Assembly (NCBI GenBank): GCA_964405925.1
Contig: CAYOQG010000183.1
Coordinates: 1-11,728, forward strand
Length of the DNA stretch: 11,728 bases
Direction of reading: 5' to 3'
Source: GCA-020344555 sp964405925
GTDB taxonomy: Bacteria; Planctomycetota; Phycisphaerae; UBA1845
A model generated the notes under the pieces. It did not search any database. It saw only the letters and a program-made list of their open reading frames with translations, and was not told the origin of the DNA. The position numbers and the translations under genes were made by a program. Positions 1-6,321 of this stretch are shown here, one piece after another. How positions within the stretch are numbered: the stretch's first letter is position 1; every line of letters starts with the position of its first letter.

Positions 1-1926
1 GTACATCTCGGCGCGGTTCTCCGACAACATCCCGATCCTGTCACCGCTGCGGATTCCCTGCTCCAATAGATGGCGAGCGATCTGGAACGTGTTTCCAGCA
101 AACTGGTTCCACGTCAGAGTGCTGACCTGATCGTTTGTCCGGTACCGAAGATATACTTTGTCACCGGATCGTCGGGCCCGATCTCTGAGGACGACACCGA
201 GCGACGGCTCGTAGTCTCCCAGAGGAATGGGACTCGCATGTTCCTCCCCCACCTTCTTAATACCGATGGACTCATCGAGCCCCCACACTGTCGTCTGGCA
301 ATACGCCAGGCAGGAATCGCTCAAGAGCTCCTTGGTCATCTTGAAGCGCTCCTCCGGTGGTGTGAACTTGTAGTCGGGGGCCATAGGGTCGACACCCAGC
401 CGGCGGCGCACCAGCCCCTGGGCCGCGAAATACACGAGGTTGGTCGCCAGTTCCTTGATGTGAGAACAACCCACATGCCCGCCAACCCGCCGAGCGATCT
501 CGTTCAAGACGCCGCGCTCGACTCGCAAGCCAATCAGGCGGTCCGCGATGTGTTCCACCTCACGGCAGACCGGGAAAGGTACGCGGATCATGTCGAGCTT
601 GCTGCGGGTGATCTGCTCGTCCGGCAGATAGATGCTCATTTCCAGCTTGATCAGATGTTCACTGTCGAGCATCGTGCCGACCAGTACCATTTCCTCTGAG
701 TCACCCTCATAGATCTCAATGGCGAAATTTCGCTGTGCGGTCAGTTTCATATTGCCCATCCTTGAATCGCCGTCTTTCGAGTGTTGGTCTCGATAATGAA
801 TCGCCTTAGCCATAGACTCTTGTACTTGGCGTTTGAGCGAATGGAACAGCTCTTCTTCTTTCCGCAAACCGGCGTTCGCTGCATAGCGACAAAGCGGTGT
901 CAGAATCCACTCCTCGTTGGAAAACAGCTTGACACTCTGAAGCCCGGCGGCCAGGGCATCCTTAAACGTCTTGAGCGAGCTGGTCACGTGGCCAGCATGT
1001 GCCAAGATGGTGGCCCGGTGTCTGCTCCAGATCTCGTCATAGGTGACTTCAGGCGGATAGGCCCTACACGCCTGCCCGACCTCGAAAACCGCCCGGGTGA
1101 TCCTGTGCACGAAATCAGCCTTCGACGGATCCTTGCACAGGTCACCCATGCGAAGGTCGACCGGTTCGCCACTCGGCCTTAGGGTGTGGATCAAGCCACC
1201 GACGTTCAGCACGATCGAGATCATGGCCTTGTCGAACTCGATCCGAGTACCCGGTACACCTCGCGCGTGGGTGAACGGGTAGTCGTGGCCGGTCAAGATC
1301 ACCTCGATGCGCTCGCGTTCGAGGTCGCCTCCCCCGGCAAACACCAGTGATCCCTTTCGTTCCAGCACGTAGTGCGTCTGAGTGCCGCTGCCGCGCCGCC
1401 CACCTGCTTGAAGGGAGATTCCTCGTACCACGCGATCGAGCAGAGCCCGATGCATCTCCTCTGTCACCGTGGGAAGACGCTTCATCAAGATGGATTCGTT
1501 GAGCTGTTCGTCGAAGGTCTGGACCGTTTGCTCCGCCAAGATGCCGTTAGGGAGGATCAAAAGGACGGGGATTTCCTTAGGTATGTCCTCGATGGACTGC
1601 ATCCGCCCGCGCTGACAGAGATTCTCGAGATAGCGGGTGATCTCAGCCGTAAAGAGACCCAATTGATCCGGGTTGCAGCAGACGAAAAGTAGCTCGGGCA
1701 TGCGCGCGAGAGCGTCCGCCTCCAGCAGATTCGCGAAGATGCGATCCTTGAGCGGCACCGCACGAGGTTTACCCTGACCGGTCAGATTCAAGGTGCCGAG
1801 CTCTTTCAGCGGTTGGGTGATGCCGTCGCCACCCCGGCCGATGAAACACTCAGCCGAAGCGTGCATAAAAAATGCCACACCCAATGCACCGGGCGGATGA
1901 ACACCAAGCTGACCCTCGTGCAGCAT
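1..1926 (-). CDS. Three-part fusion: ketopantoate-reductase-like Rossmann region + DUF2889-like domain + AMP-forming acyl-CoA ligase (3' end off window)
   Basis: A single minus-strand frame stays open for 642 codons from ATG 1926 to base 1 and leaves the window, so the gene is partial. Residues about 1-380 look like a ketopantoate reductase/6PGDH-type NAD(P) enzyme: a degenerate nucleotide loop (HPPGALGVAFF, about 10-20), CFIGRG, then PELLFVCCNP and IPVLLILPNGILAEQ, which resemble the 'ATK' and 'QNG' strands of that family. Residues 393 to about 535 resemble DUF2889 (CREVEHIADRLIGLRVERG, then HVGCSHIKEL near 484-493). From about residue 565 an acyl-CoA synthetase N-terminus begins (SGDKVYLRYR, TLTWNQF, GDRIGMLSENRAEMY); its AMP-binding core lies beyond the edge. 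The start lies 14 bp after the had stop, with GGAG (1938-1941) 11 nt upstream. An internal ATG at 750, preceded by AGGATGGG, could start a separate DUF2889-ligase product. The ligase presumably activates an aromatic or alicyclic acid; the role of the first part is unknown. The ligase call is firm, the Rossmann assignment moderate. Confidence 0.75.
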   Translation of the reverse strand, partial: MLHEGQLGVHPPGALGVAFFMHASAECFIGRGGDGITQPLKELGTLNLTGQGKPRAVPLKDRIFANLLEADALARMPELLFVCCNPDQLGLFTAEITRYLENLCQRGRMQSIEDIPKEIPVLLILPNGILAEQTVQTFDEQLNESILMKRLPTVTEEMHRALLDRVVRGISLQAGGRRGSGTQTHYVLERKGSLVFAGGGDLERERIEVILTGHDYPFTHARGVPGTRIEFDKAMISIVLNVGGLIHTLRPSGEPVDLRMGDLCKDPSKADFVHRITRAVFEVGQACRAYPPEVTYDEIWSRHRATILAHAGHVTSSLKTFKDALAAGLQSVKLFSNEEWILTPLCRYAANAGLRKEEELFHSLKRQVQESMAKAIHYRDQHSKDGDSRMGNMKLTAQRNFAIEIYEGDSEEMVLVGTMLDSEHLIKLEMSIYLPDEQITRSKLDMIRVPFPVCREVEHIADRLIGLRVERGVLNEIARRVGGHVGCSHIKELATNLVYFAAQGLVRRRLGVDPMAPDYKFTPPEERFKMTKELLSDSCLAYCQTTVWGLDESIGIKKVGEEHASPIPLGDYEPSLGVVLRDRARRSGDKVYLRYRTNDQVSTLTWNQFAGNTFQIARHLLEQGIRSGDRIGMLSENRAEMY

Positions 1927-1940
1927 AGGCTGCCAAGCTC

Positions 1941-2963
1941 CTACGGCACCACAATCGATCGCAGCGAAACGCCCTCTTTCATCACCTCGAAGGCTTTGCC
2001 GATTTCGTCGAGGCTGAAACGGTGGGTAACCTGCCGCTTCAGGTTGATCTTGCCTTGCTCGACCATGCGGATGAGGGGGACATAGTCGACGGGACGGCAC
2101 CCGAGCGATCCCACCACCTCGAGTTCCTTGAACATGATCTTGCCGGCGACAATCGAAATCTTCTCATGTGTGTAACCTACGACACAAAGTCGACCGCCGA
2201 TGCGGACGCTCTCGAACGCCTCGACGATCGTGGCAGGATTACCGATGACCTCCATGGCGATGTCGGCTCCCCCGCCGGTCAGCTTCTTGACGGTTTTGCT
2301 GACACTCTCGACCTCGGCTCCGTTGATGGTTCTGGCTGCTCCGAATTGGGTCGCCCACTCGAGCTTGCGTTCGTTGATGTCGACGGCGATCACGTACCCC
2401 CCGGCTGCCGATGCCAACTGCACGGCATTGATGCCGACACCACCGCAGCCAAAGATGACAACCGTGTCACCCGGTTTGACCTGGGCCCGGTTTTTCACCG
2501 CGTGATAGGGCGTCGAAATGGCGTCGGCGATGATCGATGCTTCTTCCAGGGGGATAGACTCGGGAAGATCCAGAACGTCCTTGGACGGTACCGCTACGTA
2601 TTCGGCATAGGCACCGTCGATGTGGTTGCCAACCATGGTCATGTTGAAGCAAACGTTCTCGTGCCCCGTGCGACAGGCTGAGCAGTGACCGCACGTCAAC
2701 ACCGCGGGGATCAACACCCGCTGACCTGTCCTCACGTTGGTCACGTTGGCTCCGACTTTCTCCACCGTGCCCGAGGCTTCGTGGCCCAACACCACGGGCG
2801 GTTTCTTGAACGTCGGAACACCATGCTCGAGGTAGTGTAAGTCGGTATGGCATACCCCACAGGCAGCCACCTTGACCAGAATCTGGTCGTCCGCGATCTG
2901 CGGAACGGGAATATCTTCGATCTTCAGTCCCTTATCACTGCCGTGAAATACTGCTGCTTTCAT
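1941..2963 (-). CDS. had: 6-hydroxycyclohex-1-ene-1-carbonyl-CoA dehydrogenase (zinc alcohol dehydrogenase family)
   Basis: This 340-residue medium-chain zinc dehydrogenase should oxidise 6-hydroxycyclohex-1-ene-1-carbonyl-CoA to the 6-oxo compound with NAD+ in the cytoplasm, the step between Dch and Oah. The sequence shows the N-terminal GroES-like domain with catalytic zinc residues C38 (CGVCHTD) and H61-E62 (GHE), a structural zinc lobe C91, C94, C97, C105, and a Rossmann domain with GCGGVG (172-177). D195 at the end of the second strand favours NAD+. The C-terminal segment GSLGCRPVDY is as I remember it in Had/BamQ-type proteins. The length suits the family. The ATG at 2963 has AAGGA about 9 nt upstream, and that ribosome site lies inside the last codons of the upstream four-helix-bundle gene, whose TGA overlaps this ATG as ATGA. 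The specific substrate rests mainly on the neighbouring dch and oah; a general alcohol dehydrogenase is the alternative. Confidence 0.8.
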   Translation of the reverse strand: MKAAVFHGSDKGLKIEDIPVPQIADDQILVKVAACGVCHTDLHYLEHGVPTFKKPPVVLGHEASGTVEKVGANVTNVRTGQRVLIPAVLTCGHCSACRTGHENVCFNMTMVGNHIDGAYAEYVAVPSKDVLDLPESIPLEEASIIADAISTPYHAVKNRAQVKPGDTVVIFGCGGVGINAVQLASAAGGYVIAVDINERKLEWATQFGAARTINGAEVESVSKTVKKLTGGGADIAMEVIGNPATIVEAFESVRIGGRLCVVGYTHEKISIVAGKIMFKELEVVGSLGCRPVDYVPLIRMVEQGKINLKRQVTHRFSLDEIGKAFEVMKEGVSLRSIVVP

Positions 2964-3364
2964 TTAGTGATCCTTTCACACATTGGGGATTGGCGATTGA
3001 CGATTGGGGATTTGGTCCGGGAGCGAGCTGTCTTGACCGATGCGACGACAAGGGACAGGATCTCCTCGGCTTCACCCATGAGATCTCTAGCAAGCTCCGC
3101 TTTAACGCTGCCAGTCTCGATCGCGAGTTCCATCCAGTATAGTGACTCGTCACACTCCTCCTCGACGATGCGCATCTTGGCTACAAAATCGGCACGGGAT
3201 CGGGCGCGACACGCAGACCGATAGTTCGCTCCGACGGAGGTCGTGCATCGCAGTAACTGTTTCGCCAGAACCGATCCCGTTGGCGACTTCGGAAGTGCTT
3301 CCGCCAGCCTAATACCACGAAAGGCGAAGTCTTTGGTTCTCTTCTTGAAATCCTCGGGTGTCAT
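2960..3364 (-). CDS. Four-helix-bundle protein of the 23S rRNA intervening-sequence (S23/IVP) family
   Basis: The 134-residue product begins MTPEDFKKRTKDFAFRGIRL and contains the family signatures LPKSPTGSVLAKQLLRC, TSVGANYRSACRA and DFVAKMRIVEEECDES, matching the IVP/S23 four-helix bundle family (TIGR02436/PF05635 type, usually about 115-125 residues). These small proteins are known from 23S rRNA intervening sequences and as free-standing genes; their biochemical role is unclear. No rRNA flanks this copy. The last roughly 20 residues are encoded by, or just past, the heptamer array at 2982-3009, so the C-terminus looks like read-through into repeat DNA, ending in TGA that overlaps the had ATG. 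I chose ATG 3364 because the open frame upstream merely translates the array at 3391-3474; no strong ribosome site precedes it. It interrupts a catabolic operon and has no obvious role in it, so I read it as a passenger of the repeat arrays. Confidence 0.85.
   Translation of the reverse strand: MTPEDFKKRTKDFAFRGIRLAEALPKSPTGSVLAKQLLRCTTSVGANYRSACRARSRADFVAKMRIVEEECDESLYWMELAIETGSVKAELARDLMGEAEEILSLVVASVKTARSRTKSPIVNRQSPMCERITK
2982..3009 (-). repeat. Heptamer tandem array, left copy, inverted relative to the other arrays
   Basis: Four contiguous 7-bp units ATTGGGG, ATTGGCG, ATTGACG, ATTGGGG are followed by a decayed unit ATTTGGT (3010-3016). On the minus strand they read as CAATCNN units, so this array is in the opposite orientation to the ones at 3391, 5506 and 11702. 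It lies inside the 3' end of the four-helix-bundle gene, just upstream of the had start. Confidence 0.9.
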
Positions 3365-3390
3365 GGTCGCTGTCCGCGCGTGTCCGACGT

Positions 3391-3474
3391 CAATCCCCAA
3401 CCCGCAATCCCCAATCTCCAATTCCCAATCTCCAATCTCCAATCGTCAATCTCCAATTGTCAATCCCCAATCGG
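3391..3474 (+). repeat. Heptamer tandem array of 12 units, right flank of the four-helix-bundle gene
   Basis: Twelve uninterrupted 7-bp units follow the consensus CAATCNC (CAATCCC, CAACCCG, CAATCCC, CAATCTC, CAATTCC, CAATCTC twice, CAATCGT, CAATCTC, CAATTGT, CAATCCC, CAATCGG). It fills most of the gap between the dch stop (3482) and the four-helix-bundle start (3364). It is complementary to the inverted array at 2982-3009: the minus strand shares stretches such as ATTGACGATTGG and ATTGGGGATTG with the plus strand of the left array, so a transcript could fold with the gene in the loop. The unit length and lack of spacers exclude a CRISPR array. Confidence 0.95.
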
Positions 3475-3481
3475 AACGACC

Positions 3482-4258
3482 TCACCTATGCTCCCACTTG
3501 GGCACTCTCTTCTCCAAAAATGCCGCGATCCCTTCGTGGGCGTCCGACAGTTTCATCAGTTCGCCCAGATACAGTTTCTCACTACGTTCCAAGTGCTCCA
3601 GTATCTGCTCGCGAGCGAGCATGATCGTCGACCGCTTGGCCATCCGAACAACCGGGCGAGAGAGCTTGCGAATTCCACTGAGGTATTCCTCGACGCGGGC
3701 GTCGAATTCGTCGGCTGGGTAAACGCGGTTGACCAGTCCGATGTCATACGCCTCCTGGGCACCGAGCGTCATGCCGACGGCGTTGAGTTCGACGGCTTTC
3801 TTGATCCCGACCTGCAAGGGAAGAACACAGGCAGCCACGGGTGGAAAGACCCCGACCTGGACCTCGGGCTGCCCGAGCTTGACACGGTCTGATGCCAACA
3901 CGATGTCGCAGAAACACGCCAGCTCGCATCCTCCTCCGAGGGCTGCTCCGTGCAGCGCGGCGATCGTCAAGGCGTCCGTGGCAGCCAGCTTCTTGAAGAT
4001 CCCGTGGAACAGGTGGATCATGTCGCCGACCTTCTCAGCCGTGTGGTCGCTGACGTCCACGCCGGCGCTGAAGGCTTTGCCCTCACCGCGAACGACGACA
4101 GCCGCCGGCTGGTCACCGGAAAGCACTTGCTCGAGCGCGCTGTTGAGCTCAGCCATCATGGGGTTGTGCAGGACATTGAGTGGCGGATGGTTCATCGTGA
4201 TAGTGGCGATGCCGTCCGCAACATCGACCTTCAAGAATTCGTGTCTGCCGTCGCTCAT
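3482..4258 (-). CDS. dch: Cyclohexa-1,5-diene-1-carbonyl-CoA hydratase (crotonase family)
   Basis: This 258-residue crotonase-fold protein should hydrate cyclohexa-1,5-diene-1-carbonyl-CoA, the product of benzoyl-CoA reductase, to 6-hydroxycyclohex-1-ene-1-carbonyl-CoA. It shows HPPLNVLHNPMM (24-35; the PLNVL stretch is what I remember of dienoyl-CoA hydratases), the first oxyanion loop KAFSAGVDVSDH (61-72), the second oxyanion segment ALHGAALGGGCELACFCD (101-118), and a conserved Glu in QPEVQVGVFPP (130-140). The length equals that of known Dch proteins. The ATG at 4258 lies 5 bp after the thiolase stop, with AAGGGAGG about 10 nt upstream inside the thiolase 3' end, so the two are co-transcribed and probably coupled. 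Neighbouring had and oah support the substrate. A generic enoyl-CoA hydratase is the alternative. Confidence 0.82.
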   Translation of the reverse strand: MSDGRHEFLKVDVADGIATITMNHPPLNVLHNPMMAELNSALEQVLSGDQPAAVVVRGEGKAFSAGVDVSDHTAEKVGDMIHLFHGIFKKLAATDALTIAALHGAALGGGCELACFCDIVLASDRVKLGQPEVQVGVFPPVAACVLPLQVGIKKAVELNAVGMTLGAQEAYDIGLVNRVYPADEFDARVEEYLSGIRKLSRPVVRMAKRSTIMLAREQILEHLERSEKLYLGELMKLSDAHEGIAAFLEKRVPKWEHR

Positions 4259-4263
4259 CGTGC

Positions 4264-5454
4264 TTATGCCTCCCTTCGGATGACCATGGCCATGCTGACC
4301 CCACCGCCACCGCAGATGCCGGCGATCCCCAGTTCGCCGCCGGTCCGCTTCAAGGCGTGATAGAGTGTCACGATGATACGAGCCCCGCTAATACCAGTAG
4401 GGTGTCCCAGAGCAATCGCACCGCCGTGAACGTTCAGCTTGCTGCGATCCCATTTGAGCACTCGTTCGTTGGCCAGGACCTGAACGGCGAAGGCTTCGTT
4501 CACCTCGATGAGGTCCATCTGGCCGAGCTTCATACCTGCTTTTCCCAATGCTGCGGGGATGGCGACACCAGGTCCCTCACCCATCGTGGACGGGTCGACT
4601 GCCACACTGGAGTATGCGAGTATCGAGAACAACGGTTTCGCACCGAGCGCCTTGGCGTGCTCGCGCGATGTCATTACCAGAGCAGTCGCTCCGTCGGACA
4701 TCCCGCACGCATTTGCGGCCGTCACCGTTCCGTCTTTCCGGAAAACGGGTGGAAGCTTCGCCATCTTCTCGACGGACGTATCCGCCCGGATCGTTTCATC
4801 TTTGTCGAAGGTGATGGCCGGCTGCTTTTTCTTGGCTGGAATCTCGACCGGTACGATCTCTTCGTCAAACCAGCCGTTTGATTGAGCCTTGGCTGCCTTT
4901 TGATGACTCTCGACGGCGAACAGATCCTGCTCCTCACGGGATATCTTATACTTGTCGACCAGGTTCTCAGCCGTTGCCCCCATCCCGACCCCGCAGAGCG
5001 GATCGATGCTGTCCGCCCAGCCGTCGAGCAGCGTTTTGTCACCCATCTTAAAACCGTCCCAGCGGCAGTCTTTGAGCAGATAGGGGATGGTGCTCATCGA
5101 GTCCATACCACCGACGACGACCGTCTTGTGCTCGCCCAAGCGAATCGCTTGCGAGGCGATAGCCATGCACCGCATCCCGGACGGACAAGCCATGTTGATT
5201 GTCTGCACCGGCACAGTAATGGGAATCCCCGCCCGAACCGACGCCGTCCGCGCCGGATTCGGACCGTTACCAGCCTGCCGGCAGTTGCCGAAGCTTACGT
5301 CGTCGATGCTGTCCGCACTGACCCCTGCCCGTTCGATGGCTGCTTTAATCGCCACAGCTCCGAGATCGTACGCCGGTACATCCCTGACCGTCCCACCGAA
5401 CCGACCCATCGGCGTCCGCACCGCACTGATCGCTACAACATCAGATAGTTCCAC
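4264..5454 (-). CDS. Thiolase / acetyl-CoA C-acyltransferase (probably 3-oxopimeloyl-CoA thiolase)
   Basis: The 396-residue protein has the full catalytic set of a degradative or biosynthetic thiolase: nucleophile C90 in NMACPSGMRCM, VNEAFAVQ (318-325), H351 in GGAIALGHPTG, and C381 in GICGGGG. It should split a 3-oxoacyl-CoA with CoA to give acetyl-CoA. In this cluster the natural substrate would be 3-oxopimeloyl-CoA, giving glutaryl-CoA; that is inferred from context, because the motifs do not define chain length. The start is GTG 5454, supported by GAGAGGAG about 8 nt upstream. A heptamer array and a terminator-like hairpin separate it from the SDR upstream, so its expression could be set apart from that of oah and the SDR. 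Confidence 0.85.
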   Translation of the reverse strand: MELSDVVAISAVRTPMGRFGGTVRDVPAYDLGAVAIKAAIERAGVSADSIDDVSFGNCRQAGNGPNPARTASVRAGIPITVPVQTINMACPSGMRCMAIASQAIRLGEHKTVVVGGMDSMSTIPYLLKDCRWDGFKMGDKTLLDGWADSIDPLCGVGMGATAENLVDKYKISREEQDLFAVESHQKAAKAQSNGWFDEEIVPVEIPAKKKQPAITFDKDETIRADTSVEKMAKLPPVFRKDGTVTAANACGMSDGATALVMTSREHAKALGAKPLFSILAYSSVAVDPSTMGEGPGVAIPAALGKAGMKLGQMDLIEVNEAFAVQVLANERVLKWDRSKLNVHGGAIALGHPTGISGARIIVTLYHALKRTGGELGIAGICGGGGVSMAMVIRREA

Positions 5455-5480
5455 GTGTATCTCCTCTCGCGATCTTACTC

Positions 5481-5503
5481 AAAAAGCGGGTGATCCACCC
5501 CGC
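5481..5503 (-). terminator. Intrinsic terminator-like hairpin with T5 tract between the SDR and thiolase genes
   Basis: Read on the minus strand, GCGGGGTG-GAT-CACCCGC can form seven base pairs (one bulged G) around a three-base loop, followed directly by TTTTT. It lies after the SDR stop and the heptamer array and before the thiolase ribosome site, so it would act within the operon as an attenuator or partial terminator. The stem is short, so termination is plausible rather than sure. Confidence 0.5.
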
Positions 5504-5505
5504 AT

Positions 5506-5540
5506 CAATCGTCAATCCCCAATCCCCAATCGTCAATCTC
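5506..5540 (+). repeat. Heptamer tandem array of 5 units at the SDR 3' end
   Basis: Five contiguous units CAATCGT, CAATCCC, CAATCCC, CAATCGT, CAATCTC. The last two bases of the array supply part of the TGA stop codon of the SDR gene (5539-5541), which places the array boundary exactly at the end of that gene. It has the same orientation as the arrays at 3391 and 11702. Confidence 0.9.
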
Positions 5541-6285
5541 AGATGTACTGCCCGCCGTCAACGCGGATCACCTCACCCGTAATATGTCTGGCGGCGTCAC
5601 TGCACAGGAATCCGACGACGCTGGCGACCTCTTCCGGTTTACCCAGTCGGCCGAGGACGATCTCAGCCAGTGCCGCCTCCTTGACGTTTTCCGGTGCGTC
5701 TTTCATCATGTCGGTTTCGATCAGACCGGGTGCCACAGCATTGACATTCACGCTCGATCGGCCCAGCTCGCGAGCCAGCGCTTTCGTCAATCCGATGATC
5801 CCCGCCTTCGACGCGGAATAGTTGGTCTGCCCGAACTTGCCCCGCAACCCGTTGATCGAGGTGACGTTGACGATCTTGCCCGACTTCTGCTCGCGAAAGG
5901 TCGGGACCGCGGCGTGGATGTAGTTGAAATACCCTTTCAGGTTGATGTCGATCACCTGGTCCCACTGCTCTTCGGTCATCTTCCAGATCACACTGTCCCG
6001 GTTGACCCCGGCGTTGTTGACCAGGATGTCGAGCCCGCCGAACGTTTCGATCACCTGGGCGACCATGTTCTCGGCGTCGGAGAACTTGGACACGTCAGCC
6101 TTGACGGCCAGTCCCTTACGGCCCATGGCTTCGATGTCCGCGACGACCTGCTTCGCTTCCGTATCATGCTTGCGGTAGTTGATGGCTACGTTTGCCCCTT
6201 GCCGACCAAGCTCCCGCGCGATGGCAGCCCCAATACCCAGGCTTCCGCCCGTGACAATCGCTTTCTTACCTTCGAGTAGCATCAT
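5539..6285 (-). CDS. SDR-family 3-hydroxyacyl-CoA dehydrogenase / 3-oxoacyl reductase (FabG/PhaB-like)
   Basis: This 248-residue short-chain dehydrogenase has the classical set: cofactor loop TGGSLGIG (12-19), NNAG (91-92 centre), catalytic S143 (VTSING), Y156 and K160 (YSASK), and a C-terminal GEVIRVDGGQ. The basic R38 after the second strand suggests NADP(H), though this is weak. It resembles FabG and acetoacetyl-CoA reductases. Between oah and a thiolase, the fitting job is interconversion of 3-hydroxypimeloyl-CoA and 3-oxopimeloyl-CoA; that is inference. Two ATG codons are adjacent (6285 and 6282), with a weak GGAA site upstream. It lies 36 bp after the oah stop and is presumably co-transcribed. 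Confidence 0.82.
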   Translation of the reverse strand: MMLLEGKKAIVTGGSLGIGAAIARELGRQGANVAINYRKHDTEAKQVVADIEAMGRKGLAVKADVSKFSDAENMVAQVIETFGGLDILVNNAGVNRDSVIWKMTEEQWDQVIDINLKGYFNYIHAAVPTFREQKSGKIVNVTSINGLRGKFGQTNYSASKAGIIGLTKALARELGRSSVNVNAVAPGLIETDMMKDAPENVKEAALAEIVLGRLGKPEEVASVVGFLCSDAARHITGEVIRVDGGQYI

Positions 6286-6321
6286 TGTGTTCCATTCAGT
6301 TAGAGCAGAGTAACGTCCAGA

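Noticed and set aside
70..1182. Plus-strand open frames of 209 and 133 codons at the left end
   Set aside because: The minus strand here holds a continuous frame with clear CoA ligase, DUF2889-like and Rossmann motifs; the plus-strand products show nothing recognisable.
2022..2681. Long plus-strand open frame (219 codons) opposite had
   Set aside because: It lies antisense to the well-supported zinc dehydrogenase and has no family motif; it is a shadow of biased codon use.
3365..3442. Upstream start at 3442 for the four-helix-bundle gene
   Set aside because: It would use a TTG inside the heptamer array and add only repeat-encoded residues; the family N-terminus fits ATG 3364.
3391..3474. 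CRISPR-like repeat array
   Set aside because: The unit is 7 bp, directly tandem, without spacers of constant length and without cas genes nearby.
2960..3474. A 23S rRNA intervening sequence with flanking rRNA
   Set aside because: The protein family matches, but dch and had lie on either side and no rRNA sequence is recognisable.
5584..6279. Plus-strand open frame of 231 codons opposite the SDR
   Set aside because: It is fully antisense to a short-chain dehydrogenase with all catalytic motifs and has no motif of its own.
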